The notes below the pieces were generated by a model. The model was not told the DNA's origin. It searched no databases and saw nothing but the letters and a program-made list of their open reading frames with translations. Positions 25,001 through 35,455 of a stretch of 64,000 bases of DNA are shown here, piece after piece (the stretch's first letter is position 1; every line of letters starts with the position of its first letter). The translations under genes and the position numbers were made by a program. This DNA is from Aplidium turbinatum (Eukaryota > Chordata > Ascidiacea > Aplousobranchia > Polyclinidae). The DNA is taken from contig OU964921.1 of NCBI GenBank assembly GCA_918807975.1, positions 9,023,498-9,087,497 on the forward strand, written 5' to 3'.

Positions 25001-28000
25001 ATGCACCCCAAGCCATCTGGTTGGAGATATATTGTGGAAAATGTAAAGGATGGTAAGCATATGCCTGTATCAGGGATTCTGGCCTGTATGTTTAGTTGTT
25101 TACTTTAAATATTGATGCAACAGGCCTAAGTTAAGCTATTCATAACTAAACGTAGCCTACTCTTTCAATTTCTAATTATTCTGAAAACAAGGTAAAACAA
25201 AACTTGCATCGCATGTTACATTTGTCTAAAAATTTGATTTTTGTAATAACAGCTAAAATTGTTTCTAGAATTGGATGCAGTGGGCGAATTTTTTTGTGAC
25301 CAAAACAACAATCTGCTTCACATCATTCCACCAAAGAATGCGCTGGACACACAAGATGTGTATATTTCACAAGCGACAAGATTGTTTTCTAGTAAGTCAA
25401 GCAATCTAAAACATTAACGCTAAATTATAAAAAAGTTATTCACACTGGAAAACACTTTCTGGTGTTACTAGTATAATAGCATAAAAATTGTGTAGGTTGT
25501 GCTTGTTAGTAAAAATAGTAAAAATTCAATCAATTTATATTTTACAAACTGTTCCACGTTCTTTAACAAATTTATCTTAATAATAATGTTCTGTTTTTTT
25601 TTTTCCCCGCTTTGCAACCGTAAAATGCTTTATCCACTGTTTTCTGATTTCTGTGAGGCTGCTACGATCATTTCTACGATGGAATGCATCAAACTAACAA
25701 CTCGGTTTTTCTTGGTCAACTCCACCTTTAACTCGAAAGAAAAAATGTTTCGGAAAATTTAAAGTAAAAAATATTTTGATATGCAGCAAAATATCAAAAT
25801 TCGTGAGGTGGCGTAACGGATGAGGCGCTCGTTTTCCAAATACGCGATCCTAGTTTTACTACGGCTCAGTTGGTTGTTGAAAAACACTGTTCACTTCCAA
25901 GGTGTAATAAACTTGGTGGGCGTATTTGCGGAAGAAAAAGAATCCTGCCATTCCACCCTCGTTAGTGCCAAAAGTAACAATCAGGTCACCAACAACTTGT
26001 CTGTAGCCAAAACTTTAAGTTGGAAATGTCGTAGTTAAGCTGTATTGTTTTACTTCGTTCTAGTTGCAAGATAACGTATTCAAAGGCTGACGAACACTGC
26101 GAAAAAATAAAAAGTTTATGAAATAAGACATACTCAGCTATTTTCTATTAATCAAATTACCGCAATCGTAAGTAAGTAATATATTATCTAAAAAGAGCAA
26201 TCTATCTGATCTCAGCATAATAGGCCTACTGAGTGTTTTCTATAGAACAACGAGCAATCACTTTCAATTCTTGCTGCATTGCAGTAGATGGCCGAGCTAC
26301 ATGAGCAAGCTTAACAAAGTGTTCTGTTATTCCAGCTTCTCATTGGTCATTCTCATTACACTGTTTGTACGATTTCGTTTTTGCTTACATGCTCCTGTGT
26401 TTTGCCTGCTAGACGGGTAGTCACTACCTGGTCTAGCCCCCTGAAGAAGTCAGTCGTGTCTGATTGACGAAATGTCGGAATAAAAGCAGATTGTCACTGT
26501 ATACATCTTGTGATAGTTTAGCTTAATTTACACCAGTAGAGCGCCTATATTATTTTAATTGGTCTTGCTTTCTTGCAGTTATTGGAGTAAAGGAGGTCAA
26601 TTTCGTAAACGTAGAGTTTCGACACACTACAGATAATGACAATCTGGTCGGGTCTGCAGAGTCTGAAATTTCGTTGAGCGAAAATGGAAACTTGACTAAT
26701 TACGAACTTGGACCTGGATTGTTGGAATTAAAAAAGTCAAGCTTTGTGCAATTTAGTGGATGTACATTTGCCAACGTTGGTTATACCGGTTTATACATTG
26801 CAGACTGTGTCAACGTCAAAGTAGGTATACAAGCAGTGCATGGTAAAACGACCGCAACTTTCAAACGCTTTCAAAATAACCGAACCTTCTTTAAATTGTA
26901 ATTAAAAAAAAAATTTAACTATAAAAGATAAACTTCTTTAAATTAAATGTAAAGTAATCGATGCTCACTTTTGTAGACGACGGGAGAAATAGTTAAAAAT
27001 AAATAATTTTGTACGTTTTGCATTTGTGATGGTTTTAATTTAACCATTAGGTTATATTTATTAAAGGTAAACGCTATGCTAACCGCTCTGATTAAGTTTG
27101 CCAAGTTTACGATTAATCCTACAACGAAAACTAGAAATTTATTTCAGGTATGGACAAACAAATTTCAGGACATTGGGTATATTGGAATAACCACAATATA
27201 TACCAATGGGAACCCATATTATGAATTTTCTAATAAAAATATTTTCATCGACCACAATCAGTTTAAAGGATGCGGAGTAATCAATATGTTCCAGGTAAAT
27301 TTTATGGTTTAAATCAGGGGTCACCAAACTACGGCCAGCGGGCCGGAACCGGCCCGTGAACTGATTTCATCCGGCCCGCCACGTGCTGCGGAAATAACAG
27401 CTGCATTGCAACTGTTAAGGAAAAAAGTTACCAAACCTTTTGTAAAGGATTTTTCCACCAGGCAGCCTACATGTTGGTGTTCTGTGTTTATCATTAGGCC
27501 ACCACAAATGGGGACAGCCTAGGCCAAATTTGGAACGATGTAATGTTTTTTCAATAGCACGATGCCCTGTAGTGTATCACAGCAGGCAATAACTTTTCCA
27601 GCAATCTTTCGATTTCCATCACAACTTTACTATTCCACCTCTGACTTTTTTATATATTGTGCTCAATTCAAGTCAATGGAGATTCTAAATAGTTGTATAT
27701 CTTTTCGCAATTTGCATCCAGCCCGCAGCTGTTGATTACGCAGCAATCCGGCCCTGAGAGAAAAAAGTTTGGTGACCACTGGTTTAAATCAATGAAAATC
27801 TCAAAAAGTAGCCTACCCTCAACCATTCTAGTAGGCCCACTACAAATTATAATTGGTAATAAAAATATGCAACAAATGGTAAACTTTTTTGTCTTATACT
27901 TTGCTGGGCCATCGAGTAGGAAGGTATGATGAAGTGGTGCATGACTTATGGACAGTTTATTTTATTTTTTTGTAATAGTATTAGCTAGCTTCACTGCTAT

Positions 28001-31000
28001 TAAACCATTATTGTGCTCTTCATGAAAATAAACCAATGGGTTGCGTTTTTTAAAGAGTTTAGTGTTGCTTATAGCTTCAGTAAAATATTATTGTATGGTG
28101 TTTTTATATGTAGCCTTCGTGCATGCTGATTCAAGGAGTAAAGAATATTACAGTTTCTCACAATGATCTCACTTTAACTTCATATGCTCCGATTCGAGTA
28201 AGTTCTTTTAATTTTTTTTATATGTAAGCCACAGTAGAACAGATAAATAATTTAAAACGATACTCCGCTTGAAATAGGCCTACCAAGTGTTAATTTGCGA
28301 CATGGGCTTGACAATATTTGCAATAAAACCAACTGGAAGGTACGAATTCACTATCATCGAGTTTTGTAATGGAAACTGAACAAAACAATCCGACCCACGA
28401 ACAAGACTTCAACACTTCGTTGTCTTCAAAAACCTAAATCGACAATTTTGTATTGCTTGCTCAAAACAAAAACAAAAAAAAGAAAATAAAGGAGCTCCTC
28501 AGAAAAGGGTTATCTAAAAGGAAGTATGAGACAAATTAGCCTAAAGAGAACATGTTTTTGCTTGTTTTACTCATCGGTAGCCTGCTTGTAGGCTATAGAC
28601 TACCACATCTGTTAGAATCAAGCAGCTTATCCTAAATACGTTAGGCTACAATAAATTATTGTCATGTATCCAGTAGGCCTATAGGCCGTAACAGCAAATG
28701 CCTTACCTCCATAAGGCCTAGGCCTCGCCTAGCCTACATGTAAATTATTGTTTTAGGAAACTTGTGCAAAAAGTTTGAATCATATTATTTTTTAAAAAAC
28801 AAATTTTTCTATAAAGCCTTGAGCTTTTTACCACAGCAAAAAGCTAAAACTCAAGCATAGCCTACACAAAAGTTGAAAGTTCACCTATTCAATATAGCAT
28901 TCATTGGTGGTCGAAAGCAGTTGTCTTACTTTAAGTTTAAAATGTTTATATTTGTTTAGGTTGGTTGGCAATCCACTTTCAACTTGAGTTACGTGGCCAA
29001 AAATGACTATGTATTTTACATCACTCGTAACCATGTTCACAATTTTGGAAGTGGAATACTGAATGACTTTGCAGGAATTTACCTATCATCCAATGGAATG
29101 TGTGGATCTGCTGCTCGGGTACCCTACCTTAGGCGAAAAACTAACCTAGCCCAATCGACTATATTCTAAAGTTTCTAAACTACACTAGCACTGGCTACTT
29201 GTAGATGAGGTCTATATTTTAGACCTCGAATTCACTCCACTTCAAAATGAAATTACGAGTAGGCTAAACATAGTAGTAGCCAATACGTATGATACGAGAT
29301 AACCCAGGGGTGCAAAAATCTTTATCAACTTTAGTGGCACTTTGTCCACCCCAGTAGCTCAATTGGTTAGCGCGTGACTTCTGGAACGAAGAAGCTTCAA
29401 GATAAAGTGGCGCTGGTTACTGGTTCGATTCCCGAGGTGTGCGCTTGAGCAAAGCAACTTAAGGACTGCTCTCCCTTCAGCGGCATCTAGTGGATGGAAT
29501 AATTCCCTGGCAACAAGACTTCAACAATCGGAAACTTCACTCTGTCAATCTCGGTGACCGCACCTGCGTCAGTGATTCAAAGCCTCTACAAGTAGGCTAT
29601 GCGAAATTGCCAGGATTAAGCTCTGCAAGAAGCTTTCTCAGTCCGAGGATAAACATTCAATCAATCAATCACAAAAATGTTGTTAGTGGCGCACATTTTT
29701 CAGTATTATCACTTGGAAATGAACAGAACTAGACGGGGCTCATTTAATTTAACTAAAATACAAATTTACTGAACCACACTCCGAAACTTTTGTGAAAAGG
29801 AAACTGAATTTAGTTCCACTCTACAGTATGCTCAACTGTTATGAATATGAATGAAATAAACCCAAGAATTTTAAATAAAGCCGCCAGACTTCCATTATAA
29901 AATTTTTCTAATTACTTGCGAATTTTTCTTCAGCCTCACCAAGGTATCTTTTCAACAAGAGTTAGCTTATTCATCTTGACAAAAAATCTTTTTCACCTCT
30001 ATGAGACCGCTATTTTGCGCAAAAAGAAAAAGGCTCATTCGCTACACAACTTTATCGCGCCAAAACTTCTAAAATTCCCTAAGCTTGGGAAAAATGTTTT
30101 ACTGGCAACTTTGATTCAATACGCACCGTGGGCTATGTCACAATGACTGAAATTGTGGTAGCCGGCACATAAGGTGCATAACTGAAGACTCTATATGTCA
30201 CAATACAATGTTATGTCAGTAATGCCGCGTTTATCGTTTTTAATTACAATTTTGCAGAATGTGAAGAAATGCTATCTACACGCCATTATTAGCGAAAATA
30301 AGGTTCACCATTCGGATGCTTACAATTACGGAGGTCTTGGTGTTTACGGAGATACTGCCGTATCAGCACTGACAGGTTAGTTATGACAAGTAATAAAATC
30401 GATTTGTTTTAGTAACTTATTGCGGTGTGGTTAAAGTAAGAGTTTTGGACACAAGGAGTAGGCTAAGTTACAAAATCTTATTTTGGTAAGTCAATAAAAA
30501 GTCTTTTTTTATCGTTTGATCAATTTTAGGTCAACAAAGTCAATTTTATGTAATTCACACATCCAGTCCAAATGTTTTCTTTTAAATGGTGATGAAAACT
30601 GATGACTACTGTTTTAACAACTTTTGGTTGATTAATCTCATTGTGTGCTTCATTTAGTTTCATACATTAAAAAACACTGCCAAACAACGACAACATTTCC
30701 TCAATATATGAACAACGAAAGATCAGAAAGTTGATTGAGTGCTGGTTCGACACCCCTTTCGAGCATGTAGCTGTGTCTTTGACAAGACACCGAAAAGCGT
30801 GCCGCCGATTACGTAATGGACAAATCTTCGACTATAGCCCTTGATTTCGTTCATGATTATGAATTGAACAGTAGGCTACACTGCTCTATGGAGAACTTCC
30901 TACAGCCCTTTTTAGTGCGATGGCCTACTGAACTGAACATTACGTCACATTTGAACTTTTGATTTTGGTGAACGTGATGTTCATTGTGGAGATAGTTGTC

Positions 31001-32804
31001 TGCTTATAGTGGATGATAAAACAACGGGTTTCGTCAGCTGGACTAGAGGAATTATTAAAATTATTCGATGTGTGTTGTTTAAGCCTAATTCGATGAATAT
31101 AATTTTATGCTTGTGCTATTATGGGAAAGCAGATAAAAGAGAGCCAGTGACCACAGACCCAGTTTTTATAGCCTTTTTATTGCCAGAATATCGGTTTGTG
31201 GCCTATCTCTTTGCTTTAACTTTTTTGCCTATAGAATGATATTAATTTGCATTTGTGTAGTCGAAAAGAACTGGCTATACAAGTTGGCTGATTGTGCTAT
31301 CAATTTTCATTGTGGACAACACAACAAAGCAGTAAACAACATGATTTATCATATCAGCACACAGAGGGTGTTTGGAACTTGCAAGTCGATCGGCCCTGGT
31401 TCTATACCCAAGCAGGTAGTTCCATCCTTGCTTTAGTAGCTTCATAGTCTAATTTTCCAAGATTGACTTTTAGACATATGCTACTTCTTATATTTCATTT
31501 TGAATAGAGTGATTTTCTTAGACTTAGGCTAACCGACATTGGTTAAACAGCGAAAGCGTTCAAGCAATATATTTTAATGATGTGGTTCTCAAACTTTCTG
31601 TAATTATTTGTTTCCTTTTCAATAAATCCAGGAGTTTTCCAACCTCTCAATATACAAGGGCTATCTTGAGCAATAAGTTTCTAAATTAATTTTAAACAAA
31701 AAGTGAAATACCGGTACGATAGTCTACTAAACTAGTAGCCTAGGCCTAACATATTTAGTAAGCCTTATCATGGCCACCTGAAGATGCGGCCTGATTTGTC
31801 ACATTTTGCAGATTTTGATTACAGCTACTGCTTGTGTTTGACTGACATTTTTTGAGATGTTTTTACTTTTTGCAGCTTCCTAATGAAATAAAACTTTTTT
31901 GTTGCCTTGGGGAAGCAATAGCAAATGAGAAAAAGCAAGTTAAAAAACGCAAAATCAGACTGTTATTGAAAATTAACAGTCTGACTAAAATCTTCGAAAT
32001 CAACTTTTCTTTGTTTTTCAACATGTGAGAATGTTAAAACCTCTTGTGTCATCTGAGGAAAAGAATAAAGAAAGCGTGAAAATATAATTTTTAGAAAAAT
32101 TTATTCAAACGTTCGCCCAAAGTTAGAAAAACCTGGACATTTCTGCAAAATGTGACAAATCAGGCCATATCTTTAGATGGCCATGGCCTTATTAATCCAA
32201 AGTTATTAAATTATGCGATGAAAACGTTCGATGTAAATTTTTGAATTAAATTGCAGTTGCTTGTAGCCTACATGTTTACAAATAATTTGGTTAAAACGAA
32301 TAAGGTAAAGTGACTTATGTTTTGTTCTTCCAAGTAAAAACATCACTGCTGTAATCATTTAAGAATAAGAACAACTGGCTAAACGAACTATAGGCTTAGT
32401 TGCATGATTTTTTTTACAATAGCACTTTTCCTACAATATTTTAGCTAACTCTCGTAGCCTATGTGTTGCAGATTCTAACGTTTGAACGAAACGTGATTTT
32501 TGTTGCTAACCCATCGGCTCTAATGTATGGTAAATCAGATCACTGGACGAATGATGTTCCTGCTGTTAATAGCAATGACTACTATTTTCAACCATTTTCG
32601 AACAAAACATTTCAAATATTCTATCCGAAATATCGTTCATGGGAAAGCTGGAAAAACCAAACTGGAAATGACAAAAATTCCATCATTAAAAACCCTTATT
32701 TTTGGAATATCAAACGCAATGACTTCAGGTTACGAAAGCGATCTCCTGCTTTGAAGCTTGGGATTCATTCAGTGGATCTGCGAAAATTGTTTGGTGTTTT
32801 CTAG
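22051..32804 (+). CDS. Secreted right-handed parallel beta-helix protein, paralogue 2 (13 exons, about 755 aa)
   Basis: Exons: 22051-22104, 22415-22720, 23013-23185, 23851-23974, 24803-25052, 25269-25391, 26579-26820, 27148-27294, 28114-28197, 28960-29118, 30258-30375, 31261-31415 and 32472-32804 (TAG stop). The intron phases (0,0,2,0,1,1,0,0,0,0,1,0) equal those of paralogue 1, so the pair is a tandem duplication. Exon 1 encodes a signal peptide (GIFMTITILL). FYVDPINGNDAWSG then GPFKTLQGAM follow at about residues 55-90, and WKNQTGNDKNSII then DFRLRKRSPALKLGI near the C-terminus, as in bacterial secreted beta-helix proteins. In exon 12, 37 of 52 residues match paralogue 1. Exon 7 is 17 codons longer than its counterpart, from an insert around residues SAESEISLSENG. 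A polyadenylation signal AATAAA lies at 33128. A secreted carbohydrate-active role is inferred; no catalytic residues are identified. Confidence 0.85.
24489..24700. mobile_element. hAT-like MITE (212 bp) with internal duplicated unit
   Basis: The left end CAGGGCTGTGGAATCG pairs with the right end CAGAGCTGTGGAGTCTGG (reverse complement). The flanks CTCTTGAC (24481-24488) and CTCTTAAC (24701-24708) agree at seven of eight positions. Inside, CGATTCCACAGCCCTG at about 24578-24593 is a third copy of the terminus, so the element consists of two head-to-tail units of about 105 bp. It lies in intron 4 of beta-helix gene 2. Confidence 0.82.
26399..26570 (+). repeat. Dispersed repeat with hammerhead-like core, Penelope-type terminus
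   Basis: This segment matches 55075-55222 over about 140 bases; both contain GCCTGAAGAAG-like starts and end with GATAGTTTAGCTTA.TTTACACC. At 26441-26472 it reads CTGAAGA, a possible 7-bp stem (GTCAGTC with GATTGAC), then GAAA. That is the order of a hammerhead ribozyme core, apart from one unpaired A before the stem. Penelope-like retroelements are known to carry hammerhead motifs in their terminal repeats. Activity is not implied. Confidence 0.5.
27315..27781. mobile_element. hAT-type MITE (467 bp), perfect 8-bp target duplication
   Basis: The left terminus CAGGGGTCACCAAACTACGG and the right terminus (reverse complement CAGTGGTCACCAAACTTTTT) are inverted. GTTTAAAT is duplicated exactly at 27307-27314 and 27782-27789. 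The subterminal CGGCCCGC-rich segments match those of the element at 45100-47592. It begins 20 bp after the end of exon 8 of beta-helix gene 2, so it nearly abuts the splice donor. Confidence 0.9.
29349..29673 (+). mobile_element. tRNA-derived SINE, best-preserved copy
   Basis: The head looks like a tRNA: an A-box-like TAGCTCAATTGGTTAGCGCG followed by a B-box-like GGTTCGATTCC about 60 bp later. A body of about 220 bp follows, ending in (ATCA)n at about 29655-29672. At least five other full or partial copies occur in the window (38516, 39449+43182, 33795, 34978, 36361). It lies in intron 10 of beta-helix gene 2. No target duplication was seen. Confidence 0.88.
30725..30855 (+). repeat. Fragment of a second tRNA-derived SINE family
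   Basis: GCTGGTTCGACACCCC is a good B-box, followed by GTAGCTGTGTCTTTGACAAG, a body motif I associate with tRNA-SINEs of other invertebrates. The A-box half is not clear and no tail was found, so this is a tentative fragment inside intron 11 of beta-helix gene 2. Confidence 0.45.
31769..32185. mobile_element. 417-bp TIR element with 7-bp target duplication
   Basis: Terminal inverted repeats of about 45 bp share CTGATTTGTCACATTTTGCA internally and end in CATGGCCA. GCCTTAT is duplicated at 31762-31768 and 32186-32192. The CATGG terminus and the 7-bp duplication echo the foldback element at 5172-5377, which may point to the same mobilising enzyme. It is in intron 12 of beta-helix gene 2. Confidence 0.75.
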
Positions 32805-33127
32805 AAAAAAGGCTTGTTTTTTTAGATCATCTGACTTTATTCAGTGTGGCAGCCAGAATGGACTCTACTTTTTCTGTTGTTGAAAAAAGTTTCTTCTTTA
32901 ATTTTCATCTTTGTTTGTTATTTCTACGTTAGTCCTATGCTATGCAGTCATGTGTTTTCACTTGATGGTTTATGTATCTTTATACCTTTCTCTTGTGGCG
33001 TGTGTTTTCTTGATTTGTTTTGATGTGAAACTAATCAATTAGGATGCTGAACGTTGTAGTATACAGTAGTCCGACAAGGGAAAACGTAGTCATTGAAACA
33101 ATCCTGTCAAATTTTGTTAAACAATTC

Positions 33128-33133
33128 AATAAA
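33128..33133 (+). terminator. Candidate polyadenylation signal of beta-helix gene 2
   Basis: AATAAA lies 324 bp after the stop codon, the first canonical hexamer downstream that I noticed. No transcript evidence is available. Confidence 0.45.
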
Positions 33134-33261
33134 TGAGTTAGGCTAGTTTTCAGCACCATGGAGTGTTGGTCTGTAATTATCCTCCTTTTTTTGCTTTTGA
33201 CAATGATGTTAATTGGATGACTAGCTTGACTTCCTAGGCTATGCTATACTGTAGGCTACAC

Positions 33262-33618
33262 CAGGGCTACTGAACTGGCGGACCGCGGTCGGAATCCGGA
33301 CCTTCTGGGTGTTGATGGTAGACCTTGAGCTTTTGAAAGAATAACCTCATTGCCACGTTTCAGGGCTTCTTTAAACAGATTTCTATTGAAAGAAAGCAAA
33401 TTTTACTGTGATTATCCTAGTTGCTGGGGAGCTTTGACACCCCGGACTCCCCAACACTTTCTCAAAAATCTAAGTTGAGTTACATTTTACCTAAAAAAGT
33501 GGTTTGGTACTGATAGTTTAGGTTTCGTGGTTGCAAATGAAATAACTTATTCACCGGACCGCTAAAGTTATTCAATTTGTCAAACCGGACCTTTGTTAAC
33601 ATTAGTTGAGTAACCCTG
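33262..33618. mobile_element. 357-bp TIR element (hAT-like ends)
   Basis: The ends CAGGGCTACTGAACTGGCGG and CAGGGTTACTCAACTAATG (reverse complement of the right end) are inverted. The subterminal GGACCGC and GGTCCGG motifs also agree. The flanks carry CTGTAGGCTACAC (33249-33261) and CTGTAGCCTACAC (33619-33631), a 13-base direct repeat with one mismatch. That is longer than a hAT duplication and may be chance, because TAGGCTAC and TAGCCTAC are very frequent in this genome. Confidence 0.65.
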
Positions 33619-33794
33619 CTGTAGCCTACACCAGGCTATACATGAGAATCGCATTTTACAATGGCATGCAATTAGATTATTTATGCCAAAAAGCAAGAAA
33701 ATGAATAATTTTAGTGTTACACTACGCAAATCAAATCTTCTTAATTGTTTTGGTACGGTAGCCTACCGATAAGACTATAGGCTATATAGGTAAA

Positions 33795-34057
33795 AGGGTT
33801 GGTTTTCAGTCTTTATCCTCGAACTGATAAAAACCTTTGAAAGGTTATTCCTGGCCGTTTACCATAGCCTACTTGTAGCGTAGAGACTTTGAATTGGACC
33901 TACTGACCCAAGGACGATTTCCGAGATTGACAGAGTGAAGTTTCCAATAGTTATTGTTTGTAAATAATTCCATCCACTACGTGCTGATGAATGAGGAGTC
34001 ATAAAATGCGTTGCTCAAGCGCCCACTCCGACAGCCGAACAGAACCGTTTGATCTTG
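33795..34057 (-). mobile_element. Diverged tRNA-SINE copy
   Basis: Minus-strand copy of the SINE described at 29349. It keeps GAGATTGACAGAGTGAAGTT, GTTGCTCAAGCGCCCACTCC and the GGATAAAGACTGAAAACC end, with many substitutions and several small gaps. The tRNA head is largely lost. Confidence 0.75.
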
Positions 34058-34977
34058 AATAGGACATTTACCACTGATTTTACTGTGTATTTCTTGGATT
34101 CCTTAATCGACACGGGCGCTCTTTGCATTCCAGCAAAAGAACCTGGAGGCTATCAACGTCATGCCCTTTCAGTTCAGTATTAGCGGCTTCTAAAAGACGA
34201 TTCTTTCTGTATTATTTTTGCTCGGTTGAAGACGATTTTTAATAAAAAAGTAGAATAATAAAAAATAAAAAATGGAGACACGTCAAATTAGAAAAAATTA
34301 AAAAAAGAATATGTTTCTGGTTACTGCAAAGAAACAAAAAATTCACAGTTGATCAAGAATTGTTAAAAAAAATGCGATTTGAAGAAATGTTAGAAATTTG
34401 CTGAACTAATAAATGCAAAGAGACAAGTGCGCCAACAAATGGAAATCGACTCTTATAAAAAGTAAACTGTTCTGGACTAATTTGCAATTGATTATTAAAT
34501 AAAACTTTAAATTATACTAAATTTTTATCATTAGACATAGTCATTAAAGTTAACTGCTGCTAGCCTTGCTGTTTTTTTTAAGTAGCCTAGTGTTGTCAGA
34601 CGTGCTTAGATAAATTATAATGTACCGTACTAAAATTTGTATCGTCAAAAACGATTTTCTGTAGCCTTAATTTTTTGTGCAAACTGTTACAATATTAAGT
34701 TAATCGTTCTTCTTAATTTGCTTTTAAATGGACGTTTTCATTTTATGACTATATTAACCTTTTACCTTTTATCTGCTAACTTTTTGCCTGCTGAGTCATT
34801 CCAATATGACATCAAAATTTCATTTTGTTAATCGTCATAAGACTTCCTAGTTTAAAATTTTGGAATTTTTCACGTCTTAAATTTGGTTAAGTTTAAATCG
34901 CCCTTGTTGCAAGTGTTAATAACTCAATAAAACAGCAGGCCTATATGCACGCTTTATAGTTTTTTTTGTAAAAGAGG
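34058..34977. other. Intergenic, no supported gene
   Basis: Very AT-rich, with homopolymer runs of A around 34255-34320. No conserved frame and no clear repeat boundary. Confidence 0.5.
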
Positions 34978-35130
34978 TTGGTTGGTTTTGAATCTTTATT
35001 CTCGGACTGACAAAGCCTTGGTAGGTTATTCCTGGTAAATTCGTATGCTTGTAGAGGCTCTTGACGCAGGGCCGGTTACCGAGATTGGCAAAGTCAAGTT
35101 TTCCGATTGTTGAAGAGGGATTATTCCAAG
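34978..35130 (-). mobile_element. 5'-truncated tRNA-SINE copy
   Basis: Minus-strand match to the 3' half of the SINE family: CGGACTGACAAAGCC, TGTAGAGGCTCTTGACGCAG, ACCGAGATTGGCAAAGTC and TTCCGATTGTTGAAG all align. The tRNA-like head is absent, so the copy is truncated. Confidence 0.75.
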
Positions 35131-35455
35131 ATACCAATGAAATCCTCTGGGTCCAAATTGAGTTTAAAAACGAATTATAGTTTCATATCCAGAAAATATG
35201 TGATGGCTTTTTCAAATTTCCAGGCGCCTTGGAAAAATTTCGGTCCTTTAGATCCATTTCCAGGTTCAAAAGTCCTCTTTGGACTCCCCTGTTAGCGATA
35301 GGCTACTGCCGACAGAGCCAAAGACAAATCAACACAAAACGAAAACAGAACTAAGATGGTCAGACCGCACAATGCACATTACACAGTAGCTTAACATCTT
35401 TGATGTTTAGAATTACAAGTCTGTCTGAAGTTATTGTTTCACCCTCTTAGTTACA

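Noticed and set aside
25803-26040. Possible tRNA-like or SINE head (GTGGCGTAACGGATGAGG)
   Set aside because: An A-box-like start is present but no convincing B box or second copy was found in the window.
29349-29430. A functional tRNA gene
   Set aside because: The A and B boxes are tRNA-like, but the acceptor stem does not close and the same sequence recurs in several copies joined to a common body, so it is a SINE head.
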